Shown here: positions 36,645 through 43,869 of the stretch, piece by piece
How positions within the stretch are numbered: the first letter of the stretch is position 1
Layout of the letters: the number at the start of each line of letters is the position of its first letter
DNA from: Bacillota bacterium
GTDB taxonomy: Bacteria > Bacillota > Sulfobacillia > JAJYWN01 > JAJZPE01
DNA length: 64,000 nt
Assembly: GCA_021787335.1 (NCBI GenBank)
Contig: JAJYMC010000065.1
Coordinates: 60,414-124,413, forward strand
Direction: 5' to 3'
Notes under the pieces: generated by a model
What the model saw: the letters and a program-made list of their open reading frames with translations, nothing else
What the model was told of the DNA's origin: nothing
Databases searched by the model: none
Made by a program: the position numbers and the translations under genes

Positions 36645-37658
36645 TTGCGGAGCTACAACGTGGCGGTCGTCGGAGCCGCCGGGCTGGTCGGTCACAAGAT
36701 CCTGGAGGTGCTGGCGGAGCGCGGGTTCCCGGTCGGAGGGCTGACCCTGATGGCCACGGCCAGGTCGGCCGGACAGACCGCCGAGTTCCAGGGCCGGAAG
36801 GTCACCATCCAGGAGGCTCAACCCGAGCTCTTCGACCGCGTCGATCTGGTCTTCTTCGCCGCCACCGGCGCGGCCAGCCAGAACCTGGCGCCGGAGGCCG
36901 TCCGCCGCGGAGCGGTGGTCATCGACAAGTCGGCCACCTTCCGGATGACCGAGGGCGTTCCTCTGGTCGTCCCGGAGGTCAACCAGGAGGCCCTCGACGG
37001 GCACCGAGGCATCATCGCCAGCCCCAACTGCTCGACCATCCAGATGGTCCTGGTCTTGGCCCCGCTGCACCGGGCCAGGCCGCTGAAGCGGGTCGTGGTC
37101 TCCACCTACCAGGCTGTCTCGGGCACGGGCCGCGAGGCCGTCGAGGAGCTGGACGCGCAGACGCGCGACCTCCTGGCCGGGCGACCCGCCACGGCCAACG
37201 TCTACCCGCATCAGATCGCTTTCAACATCCTCCCTCACATCGACAAGTTCACCCCTGACGGCGACACCCTCGAAGAGATCAAGATGATCCAGGAGACGCG
37301 CAAGATCATGTCCCTTCCCGACCTGCCGATAACGGCGACGACCGCCCGGGTGCCGACCCGGGTCGGGCACGCCGAGTCGGTCAATGTCGAGCTGGCCGGC
37401 CCGCTGGCCCCGGAGGAGGCCAGGGCCATTCTCAGCGCGGCCCCCGGGGTGACGGTGGTGGACGACCCGTCAGCCAACCTCTACCCGCTGCCCATCGAGG
37501 CCGCGGGCCGCGACGACACTCTGGTCGGCAGGATCCGCCGCGACCAGTCGGTGCCTCACGGTCTCAACCTCTGGGTCGTCTCCGACAACCTCCGCAAGGG
37601 CGCGGCCACGAACGCGGTCCAGATCGCTGAGACTCTCGTCGCCCGCAAGCTGCTGTAG
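36645..37658 (+). CDS. asd: Aspartate-semialdehyde dehydrogenase
   Basis: ASADH reduces aspartyl phosphate to the semialdehyde, the branch point to lysine/DAP, threonine and methionine. VAVVGAAGLVGHKILEVL is the NADP-binding motif, SPNCSTIQMVL holds the catalytic Cys (near residue 129), and YQAVSGTGREAVEEL and PHIDKFTPDGDTLEEIKMIQETRKI are the other active-site regions. Length (337) is usual. The TTG start has GGAGGTAGAC upstream. Same gene order as spoVF-asd-dapG-dapA in Bacillus. Confidence 0.96.
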   Translation: MRSYNVAVVGAAGLVGHKILEVLAERGFPVGGLTLMATARSAGQTAEFQGRKVTIQEAQPELFDRVDLVFFAATGAASQNLAPEAVRRGAVVIDKSATFRMTEGVPLVVPEVNQEALDGHRGIIASPNCSTIQMVLVLAPLHRARPLKRVVVSTYQAVSGTGREAVEELDAQTRDLLAGRPATANVYPHQIAFNILPHIDKFTPDGDTLEEIKMIQETRKIMSLPDLPITATTARVPTRVGHAESVNVELAGPLAPEEARAILSAAPGVTVVDDPSANLYPLPIEAAGRDDTLVGRIRRDQSVPHGLNLWVVSDNLRKGAATNAVQIAETLVARKLL

Positions 37659-37672
37659 CAGAAGGAGAAGCC

Positions 37673-38893
37673 ATGCGGATCATCGTCCAGAAGTTCGGCG
37701 GCACCTCGGTGTCCTCGCCCGCCCAGCGGGAGGCGGCCGTAAACCACGTCTTTGAAGCCATCAGCCAGGGTTTCCGCCCGGCCGTGGTGGTCTCGGCGAT
37801 GGGCCGGGCCGGGGACGCATATGCCACCGATACCCTGTTGTCCCTGGCTGAGGCGGTCGGCCCGCGGACGAACCCGCGGGAACTCGACCTGATCGCGTCA
37901 TGCGGAGAGGTCATCTCCGCCGTGCTCATGGTCAACACCCTTCGGGCGCGCGGCATCGAAGCCTGCGCCTTCACCGGCGCTCAGGCCGGACTGTTCACTG
38001 ACCAGAACCACACCTCGGCCGGCATCGTCCGGTTGAACCCGGCCCGGATAGTGACGGCCCTGGAGGCCGGCAAAGTGGTGGTGGTGGCCGGGTTCCAGGG
38101 AGTGACCGAGGACGGCGAGGTGACCACCCTTGGCCGCGGGGGCAGCGACACCACGGCGGCGGCCCTCGGAGTAGCCCTCCGGGCGGAGGTGATCGAGATC
38201 TACACTGATGTCGAAGGGGTCAAGACGGCCGACCCGCGGATCGTTCCGGAGGCCAAGACCATCGACCAGTTGACTTACCACGAGATAAGCCAGATGGCCC
38301 ACGAAGGAGCCAAGGTCGTGCACCCGACGGCGGTGGAGATCGCCATGAGCAAGAACATCCCCGTCCGGATCCGCTCGACCTTCAGCTCGGCCCCGGGCAC
38401 GTTGATCACCGGGGCTCCGCGGGAGGACGGCGTCTGGCCCGAGCTCCGCGCGGCCAAGGTCATCACCGGGGTCACCCACATGCCCGGGATGGCCCAGATC
38501 CGCGTGGACACCCCGGAGGGGGACCGCTCCGAAGAGCTTCGCATCTTCACGACCCTCGCGGACGCGGGAGTCAGCGTCGACCTCATCAACGTCTCACCGG
38601 AGCGCAAGTCCTTCATCGTCAAGGAGGACGCCGCCGACCGGGCCAGGGCGGTCCTGGCCGACCTCGGGTTCCAGGTTGGCCTGAAGCGCGGGTGCGCCAA
38701 GGTGTCCGTGGTCGGGGCGGGGATGCGCGGCGTCCCCGGGGTCATGGCCAACGTCGTCAAGGGCCTGGCCAAGGCCGGGGTGCGGATCCTTCAGACGTCC
38801 GACTCACACCTGACTATTTCTTGTCTTATCGAGCAAGCTGACATGGAGAAGGCCGTGCGGGCCCTGCACGAGCAGTTCGGCCTGGGCGGCTGA
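37673..38893 (+). CDS. dapG: Aspartate kinase (DapG-type)
   Basis: Aspartate kinase phosphorylates aspartate to open the aspartate family pathway. The kinase domain (residues 1-245) has IVQKFGGTSVSSPAQREA, GRGGSDTTAAALGVALRAEVIEIYTDVEGV and DPRIVPEAKTIDQLTYHE. Two ACT domains follow (about 265-405: TRVTHMPGMAQIRVD-like and CAKVSVVGAGMRGVPGVMANVVKGLAKAGVRI). Length (406) and location match the DapG isozyme, feedback-inhibited by meso-diaminopimelate in Bacillus. Allosteric control is inferred from the family. Confidence 0.95.
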   Translation: MRIIVQKFGGTSVSSPAQREAAVNHVFEAISQGFRPAVVVSAMGRAGDAYATDTLLSLAEAVGPRTNPRELDLIASCGEVISAVLMVNTLRARGIEACAFTGAQAGLFTDQNHTSAGIVRLNPARIVTALEAGKVVVVAGFQGVTEDGEVTTLGRGGSDTTAAALGVALRAEVIEIYTDVEGVKTADPRIVPEAKTIDQLTYHEISQMAHEGAKVVHPTAVEIAMSKNIPVRIRSTFSSAPGTLITGAPREDGVWPELRAAKVITGVTHMPGMAQIRVDTPEGDRSEELRIFTTLADAGVSVDLINVSPERKSFIVKEDAADRARAVLADLGFQVGLKRGCAKVSVVGAGMRGVPGVMANVVKGLAKAGVRILQTSDSHLTISCLIEQADMEKAVRALHEQFGLGG

Positions 38894-38969
38894 GGTCCGT
38901 GGTCCAGACCGGGCGGCGACGCCGCCCGTCGCCTTTCGGACATAGGAACCGTGCCAAGGAGGAGAAGAC

Positions 38970-39860
38970 ATGCTCGACCTCGGTAGAGTATTGACGGCGA
39001 TGGTCACCCCGTTCGACTCCAGGTTGGAGGTCGATTACGGCAAGGCCCGGCAACTGGCCGATAAGCTGGTCAAGGAGGGCTCCGACGGTCTGGTGGTGGC
39101 CGGGACGACGGGCGAATCCCCAACCCTCAGCAAGGAGGAGAAGGTCAGGCTGTTCGAGACGGTCATCGAGGCCGTCGGCGACCGGGCCGTGGTCGTCGCC
39201 GGGACCGGGACCAACTCGACGTCCGACTCCATCGCCATGACCAAGGCCGCCGCGGCCGCCGGGGCCAAGGCCATCATGCTGGTCGGTCCATACTACAACA
39301 AACCGCCGCAGGAGGGGCTGTACCAGCACTTCGCAGCGGTGGCCCGGGCCACTGAGCTGCCCATCCTGCTCTACAACGTCCCCGGCCGGACCAGCGTGAA
39401 CATCCTCCCGGAGACGGTGGCCAGGTTGGCCAAGGTCCCGAACATCATTGCCATCAAAGAGGCCAGCGGCAGCTTGGACCAAGTCGCCGAGGTGGTCCGA
39501 ACAACCCCGCCGGAATTCCAGGTGCTCAGCGGGGACGACAGCCTGACCCTTCCGATCATGGCCGTCGGCGGCCGCGGCATCGTCAGTGTCGCCTCCCATG
39601 TCGTCGGCCTGCAGATCAAGCGAATGGTCGAAGCCTTCGCCGCCGGCCGGGTGGGCGAGGCCCGCGACCTGCATCTGAAACTCCTGCCGTTCTTCAAGGC
39701 CTGCTTTGTGACGACCAACCCGATCCCGGTGAAGGCCGCCCTCCGCCTGACCGGCTTCGAGGCAGGCGGATTGCGGTTGCCCCTCGTCGAGGCCAACCCG
39801 AAGGAGCTCGACGTCCTTCGGAAGAGCCTGACCGACCTGGGAGTGCCCGTCCAGGGTTGA
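38970..39860 (+). CDS. dapA: 4-hydroxy-tetrahydrodipicolinate synthase
   Basis: DapA condenses pyruvate with aspartate semialdehyde through a Schiff-base Lys. The TIM-barrel protein (296 residues) carries [45 protein letters not shown] (catalytic Tyr) and [13 protein letters not shown] (Schiff-base Lys near residue 162). AAGGAGGAG precedes the ATG. A GC-rich hairpin (38910-38928) lies between dapG and dapA but has only a weak T-run. A good terminator follows the gene. Confidence 0.97.
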   Translation: MLDLGRVLTAMVTPFDSRLEVDYGKARQLADKLVKEGSDGLVVAGTTGESPTLSKEEKVRLFETVIEAVGDRAVVVAGTGTNSTSDSIAMTKAAAAAGAKAIMLVGPYYNKPPQEGLYQHFAAVARATELPILLYNVPGRTSVNILPETVARLAKVPNIIAIKEASGSLDQVAEVVRTTPPEFQVLSGDDSLTLPIMAVGGRGIVSVASHVVGLQIKRMVEAFAAGRVGEARDLHLKLLPFFKACFVTTNPIPVKAALRLTGFEAGGLRLPLVEANPKELDVLRKSLTDLGVPVQG

Positions 39861-39871
39861 GCGGCGGCGGC

Positions 39872-39903
39872 GGCCGGACCGCGTTACGCGGCCCGGCCTT
39901 TTC
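39872..39903 (+). terminator. Rho-independent terminator after dapA
   Basis: A 12-bp stem with one mismatch (39872-39883 with 39887-39898), TTA loop, followed by TTTTC. It closes the lysine/dipicolinate operon. Confidence 0.88.
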
Positions 39904-39921
39904 ATTCCCGGCGGGTCGCGC

Positions 39922-39950
39922 TTGTGCCGACCCCGGGAATTCGTTATAAT
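39922..39950 (+). promoter_or_regulatory. Sigma-A promoter for the RNase J gene
   Basis: TTGTGC at 39922-39927 and a perfect TATAAT at 39945-39950, 17 bases apart. It should give a leader of about 90 bases from near 39957. Confidence 0.8.
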
Positions 39951-39956
39951 GTTAGA

Positions 39957-40047
39957 GTGTGGGACGAGCTCCCAACAGACCGGATCCTTCGGTCAGAGCT
40001 GATGGCGGCACCGTCTGCCCCCGAAGGGCAGTTTTTTTGCTTCAACC
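39957..40047 (+). promoter_or_regulatory. Structured leader of the RNase J gene, class unknown
   Basis: The leader has small hairpins (GGGA/TCCC at 39961-39973; GACCG/CGGTC at 39978-39994) and then a strong terminator. CAGAC-C-GG (39976-39983) can pair, with one bulge, to CCGTCTG (40011-40017). That pairing would break the terminator 5' arm, so two exclusive folds are possible. I could not match it to a known riboswitch class. Confidence 0.55.
40015..40038 (+). terminator. Intrinsic terminator inside the rnj leader
   Basis: CTGCCC (40015-40020) pairs with GGGCAG (40026-40031) around CCGAA, followed by seven T residues. It lies between the promoter and the coding region, so it is an attenuator rather than an end-of-operon terminator. 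Confidence 0.85.
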
Positions 40048-41748
40048 ATGGACCAAGGAGGTGAAATCTCTCTGCGCGACAAGGCAACAAAATCATCCAA
40101 ACTGATTCTCATCCCTCTCGGTGGCCTCGGCGAGATCGGAAAGAACCTTCTCGTCGTCGAGTCCGGAGAGGAGATCGTCGTCGTCGACGCCGGGCTGACC
40201 TTCCCCGAGGAAGAGATGCTGGGCATCGACATCGTCATCCCCGACTTCAGTTACCTCACGGAGAACGCCGACCGGGTCAAGGGCATCGTCCTCACCCACG
40301 GCCATGAGGACCACATCGGGGCCCTTCCGTACCTTTTGTCCCGCTTGCAGGTCCCGGTCTACGGGACCAAGCTGACCCTCGGCCTGGTCCGGGGGAAGAT
40401 CGAGGAACACGGTCTCGACCTGCCCCCCGGCTCGCGCCAGGTCAACCCGGGCGAAACGGTCTGGGTCGGTTCCACCCAGGTGGACTTCTTCCTGGTCAAC
40501 CACAGCATCCCCGACGCCGTTGGGCTGGCCCTGCATACGCCGGTCGGGGTGGTCGTCCACACCGGGGACTTCAAGTTCGACCAGACGCCTGTCGACAGTC
40601 GCCCAGCCGACCTGCACAAGCTGGCTGAACTGGGCGACCAGGGGGTCCTCGTCCTGATGTCCGACAGCACCAATGCCGAACGTCCGGGCTACACGCCCTC
40701 GGAACGGGGCGTCGGCAAGGTCCTCGACGACATCTTCCGGGTGTCCAAACAGCGGTTGCTGGTGGCTTCCTTCGCCTCCAACATCCACCGCATCCAGCAG
40801 GTCATCTACGCCGCCGCCAAGGCCGGCCGGAAGGTGGCGGTCACCGGGCGGAGCATCGAGAACGTCATCGAGGTCGCCAGCGAACTGGGTTACCTCGACA
40901 TCGCCCCGGGCCTTTTCGTCACCGTGGAGGAGGCCAACCGGCTTCCCCCGGACGGGGTGGTCATCCTGACCACAGGTAGCCAGGGCGAACCGCTCTCGGC
41001 CCTGACCCGGATCGCCACCGACGACCACCGCAAGGTGGAGATCAAGCCGGGCGACACGGTGGTCATCGCCGCGACGCCCATCCCCGGCAACGAGAAGATG
41101 GTCGGCCGGACGGTCGACCACCTCATGCGCCGCGGCGCGGAGGTCATCTATGGGGCCGGCTCGGGGATCCACGTCTCCGGCCACGCCAGCCGGGAAGAGC
41201 TGAAGCTCATGCTCAACCTGGTCCGGCCGAAGTACTTCATCCCCGTCCACGGCGAGTATCGGCACCTGGTCCGCCACGCCGAACTGGCTCGCGAGTTGGG
41301 CATCCCGGCCGACCACGTCTTCGTCGGCGAGAACGGGACGGTCTTCGAGTTCACGGCCGAGCGAGCGCGGACGGCCGGGCGGGTCACCGCCGGCAACGTC
41401 CTCGTCGACGGCCTCGGCGTGGGCGACGTCGGCAATATCGTCCTTCGCGACCGCAAACAGCTGGCTCAGGACGGCATCCTCATCGTCGTCCTGACCATCG
41501 ACCGGCAGAACAACCAACTCGTCGCCGGGCCCGACATCGTCACCCGCGGTTTCGTCTATGTCCGCGAGTCCGAACAACTTCTCGAGGAGGCCAAGGCCAA
41601 GGTCCGGGAGGTCCTGACGACTCCGGACGGCGGGCCTCTCCCTGAGTGGTCGGTGATCAAGGGTAACGTGCGGGAAGCGCTCGGGAAGCTCCTTTACGAG
41701 CGCACCCGTCGCCGTCCGATGATCCTGCCCATCGTCATGGACGTCTGA
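40048..41748 (+). CDS. rnj: Ribonuclease J
   Basis: RNase J is a metallo-beta-lactamase/beta-CASP nuclease with endo- and 5'-3' exonuclease activity in mRNA and rRNA processing. The zinc motif is LTHGHEDHIGAL (His84-His89 from the ATG). GGLGEIGKNLL, MSDSTNAERPGYTPSE, FASNIHRIQQV and the C-terminal VHGEYRHLVRHAELA region are also typical. The start is unsure. The ATG at 40048 has no Shine-Dalgarno, while AAGGAGGTG at 40055-40062 lies inside the frame and points to a CTG at 40072. It sits at the locus of rnjB in Bacillus. Confidence 0.95.
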   Translation: MDQGGEISLRDKATKSSKLILIPLGGLGEIGKNLLVVESGEEIVVVDAGLTFPEEEMLGIDIVIPDFSYLTENADRVKGIVLTHGHEDHIGALPYLLSRLQVPVYGTKLTLGLVRGKIEEHGLDLPPGSRQVNPGETVWVGSTQVDFFLVNHSIPDAVGLALHTPVGVVVHTGDFKFDQTPVDSRPADLHKLAELGDQGVLVLMSDSTNAERPGYTPSERGVGKVLDDIFRVSKQRLLVASFASNIHRIQQVIYAAAKAGRKVAVTGRSIENVIEVASELGYLDIAPGLFVTVEEANRLPPDGVVILTTGSQGEPLSALTRIATDDHRKVEIKPGDTVVIAATPIPGNEKMVGRTVDHLMRRGAEVIYGAGSGIHVSGHASREELKLMLNLVRPKYFIPVHGEYRHLVRHAELARELGIPADHVFVGENGTVFEFTAERARTAGRVTAGNVLVDGLGVGDVGNIVLRDRKQLAQDGILIVVLTIDRQNNQLVAGPDIVTRGFVYVRESEQLLEEAKAKVREVLTTPDGGPLPEWSVIKGNVREALGKLLYERTRRRPMILPIVMDV

Positions 41749-41761
41749 TTCGACAGCAAAG

Positions 41762-41789
41762 GACCGCCGGTCATCCGACCGGCGGTCTT
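41762..41789 (+). terminator. Hairpin terminator after rnj
   Basis: A perfect 11-bp stem (GACCGCCGGTC with GACCGGCGGTC, loop ATCC) at 41762-41787 is followed by only two T residues, so termination may be incomplete. Confidence 0.65.
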
Positions 41790-41843
41790 GGCGTCTGCGG
41801 CAAGGCGGACGAAACGGCTGCTCATTAATTCCCCCGGACCGCC

Positions 41844-41856
41844 CATACTAGTGGGT
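41844..41856 (+). promoter_or_regulatory. Candidate sporulation-sigma -10 element before tepA
   Basis: CATACTA at 41844-41850, followed by GTGGG, fits the CATnnTA -10 of forespore sigma factors and is close to mother-cell CATAC-type boxes. ATTAAT lies 14 bases upstream. It resembles the element before dpaA. Confidence 0.45.
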
Positions 41857-41871
41857 GAAGTCGAAGAAAGG

Positions 41872-42753
41872 ATGATCCGGTTGGAGCAGCCAGGACCGAC
41901 CATCGAACCACACGTTCCAGGCAAACAGCCCGGACGGCCGCCCCGGGGACGGGGACGACCGCCGCACGGCGACGGAGAGAAGCGTGGCCGTAAGCCGCGG
42001 ACCTCGGCCACCGTCGAAAGCATCGAAGCCCTCGGGACCACCCAGGCCCCGGTGAACAAGTCGAACATCCATGTCATGACCATCATCGGGCAGATCGAAG
42101 GCCACCTGACCCTGCCGCCACAGAATAAGACAACCCGCTATGAGCATATCATTCCGCAGCTGGTGGCGGCCGAACTGAACCCGGAGATCGAGGGCATCCT
42201 GACCATCCTCAACACGGTCGGCGGCGACGTCGAGGCCGGGTTGGCCCTGGCCGAGATGTTCGCCTCGCTCTCCAAACCCACCGTGTCGCTGGTCCTGGGG
42301 GGCGGCCACAGCATCGGCGTGCCCATCGCCGTGGCCGCCGACTACTCCTTCATCGCCCACACGGCGACCATGACCATCCACCCGATCAGACTCTCGGGGC
42401 TGGTCATCGGCGTCCCCCAGACCTACGAGTATCTCGACAAGATGCAGGACCGGGTGGTAAAATTCGTGGTGGCGAATTCCCGGATCAGCGAGGGCAAGTA
42501 CCGGGAGTTGATGTTCCGGACCGGGGAGCTGGCCCGGGACATCGGCACGGTGCTGGTCGGGAAGGACGCCGTCAAGGTCGGGTTGATCGACGACGTCGGG
42601 GGCGTGTCCGAGTCGGTGGCCAAGGTCCAGGAGCTGATCCGCCGGCGCCGGGCCTCGCGGCCGGTGAGGGGCGCTCCGCGTGGTCCGGGTCCCTTCGTCC
42701 CCGGACCGGCGCCCGGGCCCGGGTCCGCCCCGCCGGGAGGCAACCAGACATGA
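41872..42753 (+). CDS. tepA: TepA-like ClpP-family serine protease
   Basis: The protein has a disordered Pro/Arg/Gly-rich N-terminus (about 55 residues), then a ClpP fold: [36 protein letters not shown], the nucleophile region [19 protein letters not shown] and THMTIHP-type His motif ([12 protein letters not shown]). A Pro/Gly tail ends it. TepA of Bacillus sits next to spoIIIE and is described as a ClpP-like protease acting on small acid-soluble spore proteins in outgrowth. Start: ATG 41872 or, with AAAGGA at a better distance, TTG 41881. The stop overlaps the next ATG. Confidence 0.88.
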   Translation: MIRLEQPGPTIEPHVPGKQPGRPPRGRGRPPHGDGEKRGRKPRTSATVESIEALGTTQAPVNKSNIHVMTIIGQIEGHLTLPPQNKTTRYEHIIPQLVAAELNPEIEGILTILNTVGGDVEAGLALAEMFASLSKPTVSLVLGGGHSIGVPIAVAADYSFIAHTATMTIHPIRLSGLVIGVPQTYEYLDKMQDRVVKFVVANSRISEGKYRELMFRTGELARDIGTVLVGKDAVKVGLIDDVGGVSESVAKVQELIRRRRASRPVRGAPRGPGPFVPGPAPGPGSAPPGGNQT

Positions 42754-42962
42754 TCCTTTACACGCCGCTGTCGCTGGAAGACGTCCTCGAGGGTTTTCCC
42801 GCCGCCGCGCCGCGGACCATGGAGGTCCGGTCGGGAGACGCGCTCCTCCTGGTGGAGGACATCGGGAGCGGGCAGGGCCGGCTCGTCCGGCTGATCAGCG
42901 GGAATCCGTATGATTACCTGAAGCCCGAATGGATGCCGGGGGCGGTTCTCCGGCTGCCCTGA
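42750..42962 (+). CDS. YlzJ-like small protein
   Basis: This 70-residue protein ([15 protein letters not shown]...[25 protein letters not shown]) matches the YlzJ-like family, whose genes follow tepA in Bacillus. The function is unknown. Its ATG overlaps the tepA stop (ATGA), so it is translationally coupled, which suggests a role tied to TepA. Confidence 0.85.
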   Translation: MILYTPLSLEDVLEGFPAAAPRTMEVRSGDALLLVEDIGSGQGRLVRLISGNPYDYLKPEWMPGAVLRLP

Positions 42963-42983
42963 GGGCGCGGGGGGAGTGGGCGC

Positions 42984-43772
42984 GTGGCCGATTGGCGTAT
43001 CGCCGTCCTCGGCGTGGTCCAGGGTCTGACCGAGTTCCTTCCCGTTTCGAGTTCGGCCCACCTGGTCATCCTGGATAACCTGCTCGGGGTCAAACAGCCG
43101 ACCATGAGCCTCGCCATCTTCCTGCACCTGGGGACGCTTCTGGCGGTGGTCGTGGTCTATTTCCGGCAGCTCCTGCGGATCCTGGTCGGGATGTTCGCCG
43201 GCCGCCGTGAGGGGCGTCTGGGCTGGTTCATCGTCATCGGGAGCATCCCGGCGGCGGTCCTCGGGATCGCCCTGAAGGATGTGTTTGCCAAAGCCTTTTC
43301 TTCGGTCCTGTTGTCGGGGGTCATGCTCCTCGTCACCGGGGCCATTCTGTTCTGGTCCGGGCGTCTGTCACGGGGGCGCCGCGATGAACGGGCGATGACC
43401 GCCGGCGATGCCCTGGCCGTTGGGGCCTTCCAGGCGGTGGCCATCCTACCGGGCATCTCCCGATCGGGCTCGACCATCGCCGGCGGCCTCTGGCGCGGGC
43501 TCGAGCCCAAATTGGCGGCGGACTTCTCCTTCCTGTTGTCGGTGCCGGCGGTGCTCGGGGCCGGCCTCCTGGACATCCGGGAGGCCCTGAAGGGCGGCGA
43601 GGTCTTCGACCTCCGCGGTCTCGTCCTGGGGACGGTTCTGTCGTTCATCTTCGGGTACATCGCCATCAAGTGGCTCATCGCCGTGGTCAGGCGGGGTAGG
43701 ATCGAAGCCTTCGCCTACTATTGCTGGGCGGTCGGCCTGGCGGTCATCATCTGGCGGGTGGCGGTGCGGTGA
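42984..43772 (+). CDS. uppP: Undecaprenyl-diphosphate phosphatase
   Basis: UppP (BacA) recycles the lipid carrier by dephosphorylating undecaprenyl diphosphate at the membrane. The two signature regions are present: GVVQGLTEFLPVSSSAHLVI near residue 10 and FQAVAILPGISRSGSTIAGGLWRGL near residue 150. About eight membrane segments are visible over 262 residues. GTG start behind GGGGGGAG. In Bacillus this gene is not at the tepA-spoIIIE locus, so it is an insertion in a conserved order. Confidence 0.95.
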   Translation: MADWRIAVLGVVQGLTEFLPVSSSAHLVILDNLLGVKQPTMSLAIFLHLGTLLAVVVVYFRQLLRILVGMFAGRREGRLGWFIVIGSIPAAVLGIALKDVFAKAFSSVLLSGVMLLVTGAILFWSGRLSRGRRDERAMTAGDALAVGAFQAVAILPGISRSGSTIAGGLWRGLEPKLAADFSFLLSVPAVLGAGLLDIREALKGGEVFDLRGLVLGTVLSFIFGYIAIKWLIAVVRRGRIEAFAYYCWAVGLAVIIWRVAVR

Positions 43773-43779
43773 TGACGCC

Positions 43780-43802
43780 CCGAGCGCGGCTTCCGCGCTC
43801 GG
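43780..43802 (+). terminator. GC-rich hairpin after uppP
   Basis: A 10-bp stem (CCGAGCGCGG with CCGCGCTCGG, loop CTT) lies in the 97-base gap before ftsK. No T-run follows, so it is at best a weak terminator. Confidence 0.4.
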
Positions 43803-43869
43803 ACTGGTCGGGCCGGAAAGGGAAACCGGCCCTCGGCGCAGAATGATTGCCCCGAGGTGAGCCTTCCCG

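Noticed and set aside
39957-40040. Fluoride (crcB) riboswitch upstream of rnj
   Set aside because: A CTGATGGCGGC string at 39999-40009 recalls the 3' half of that class, but the required GATG-containing 5' hairpin and its pseudoknot partner are not present.
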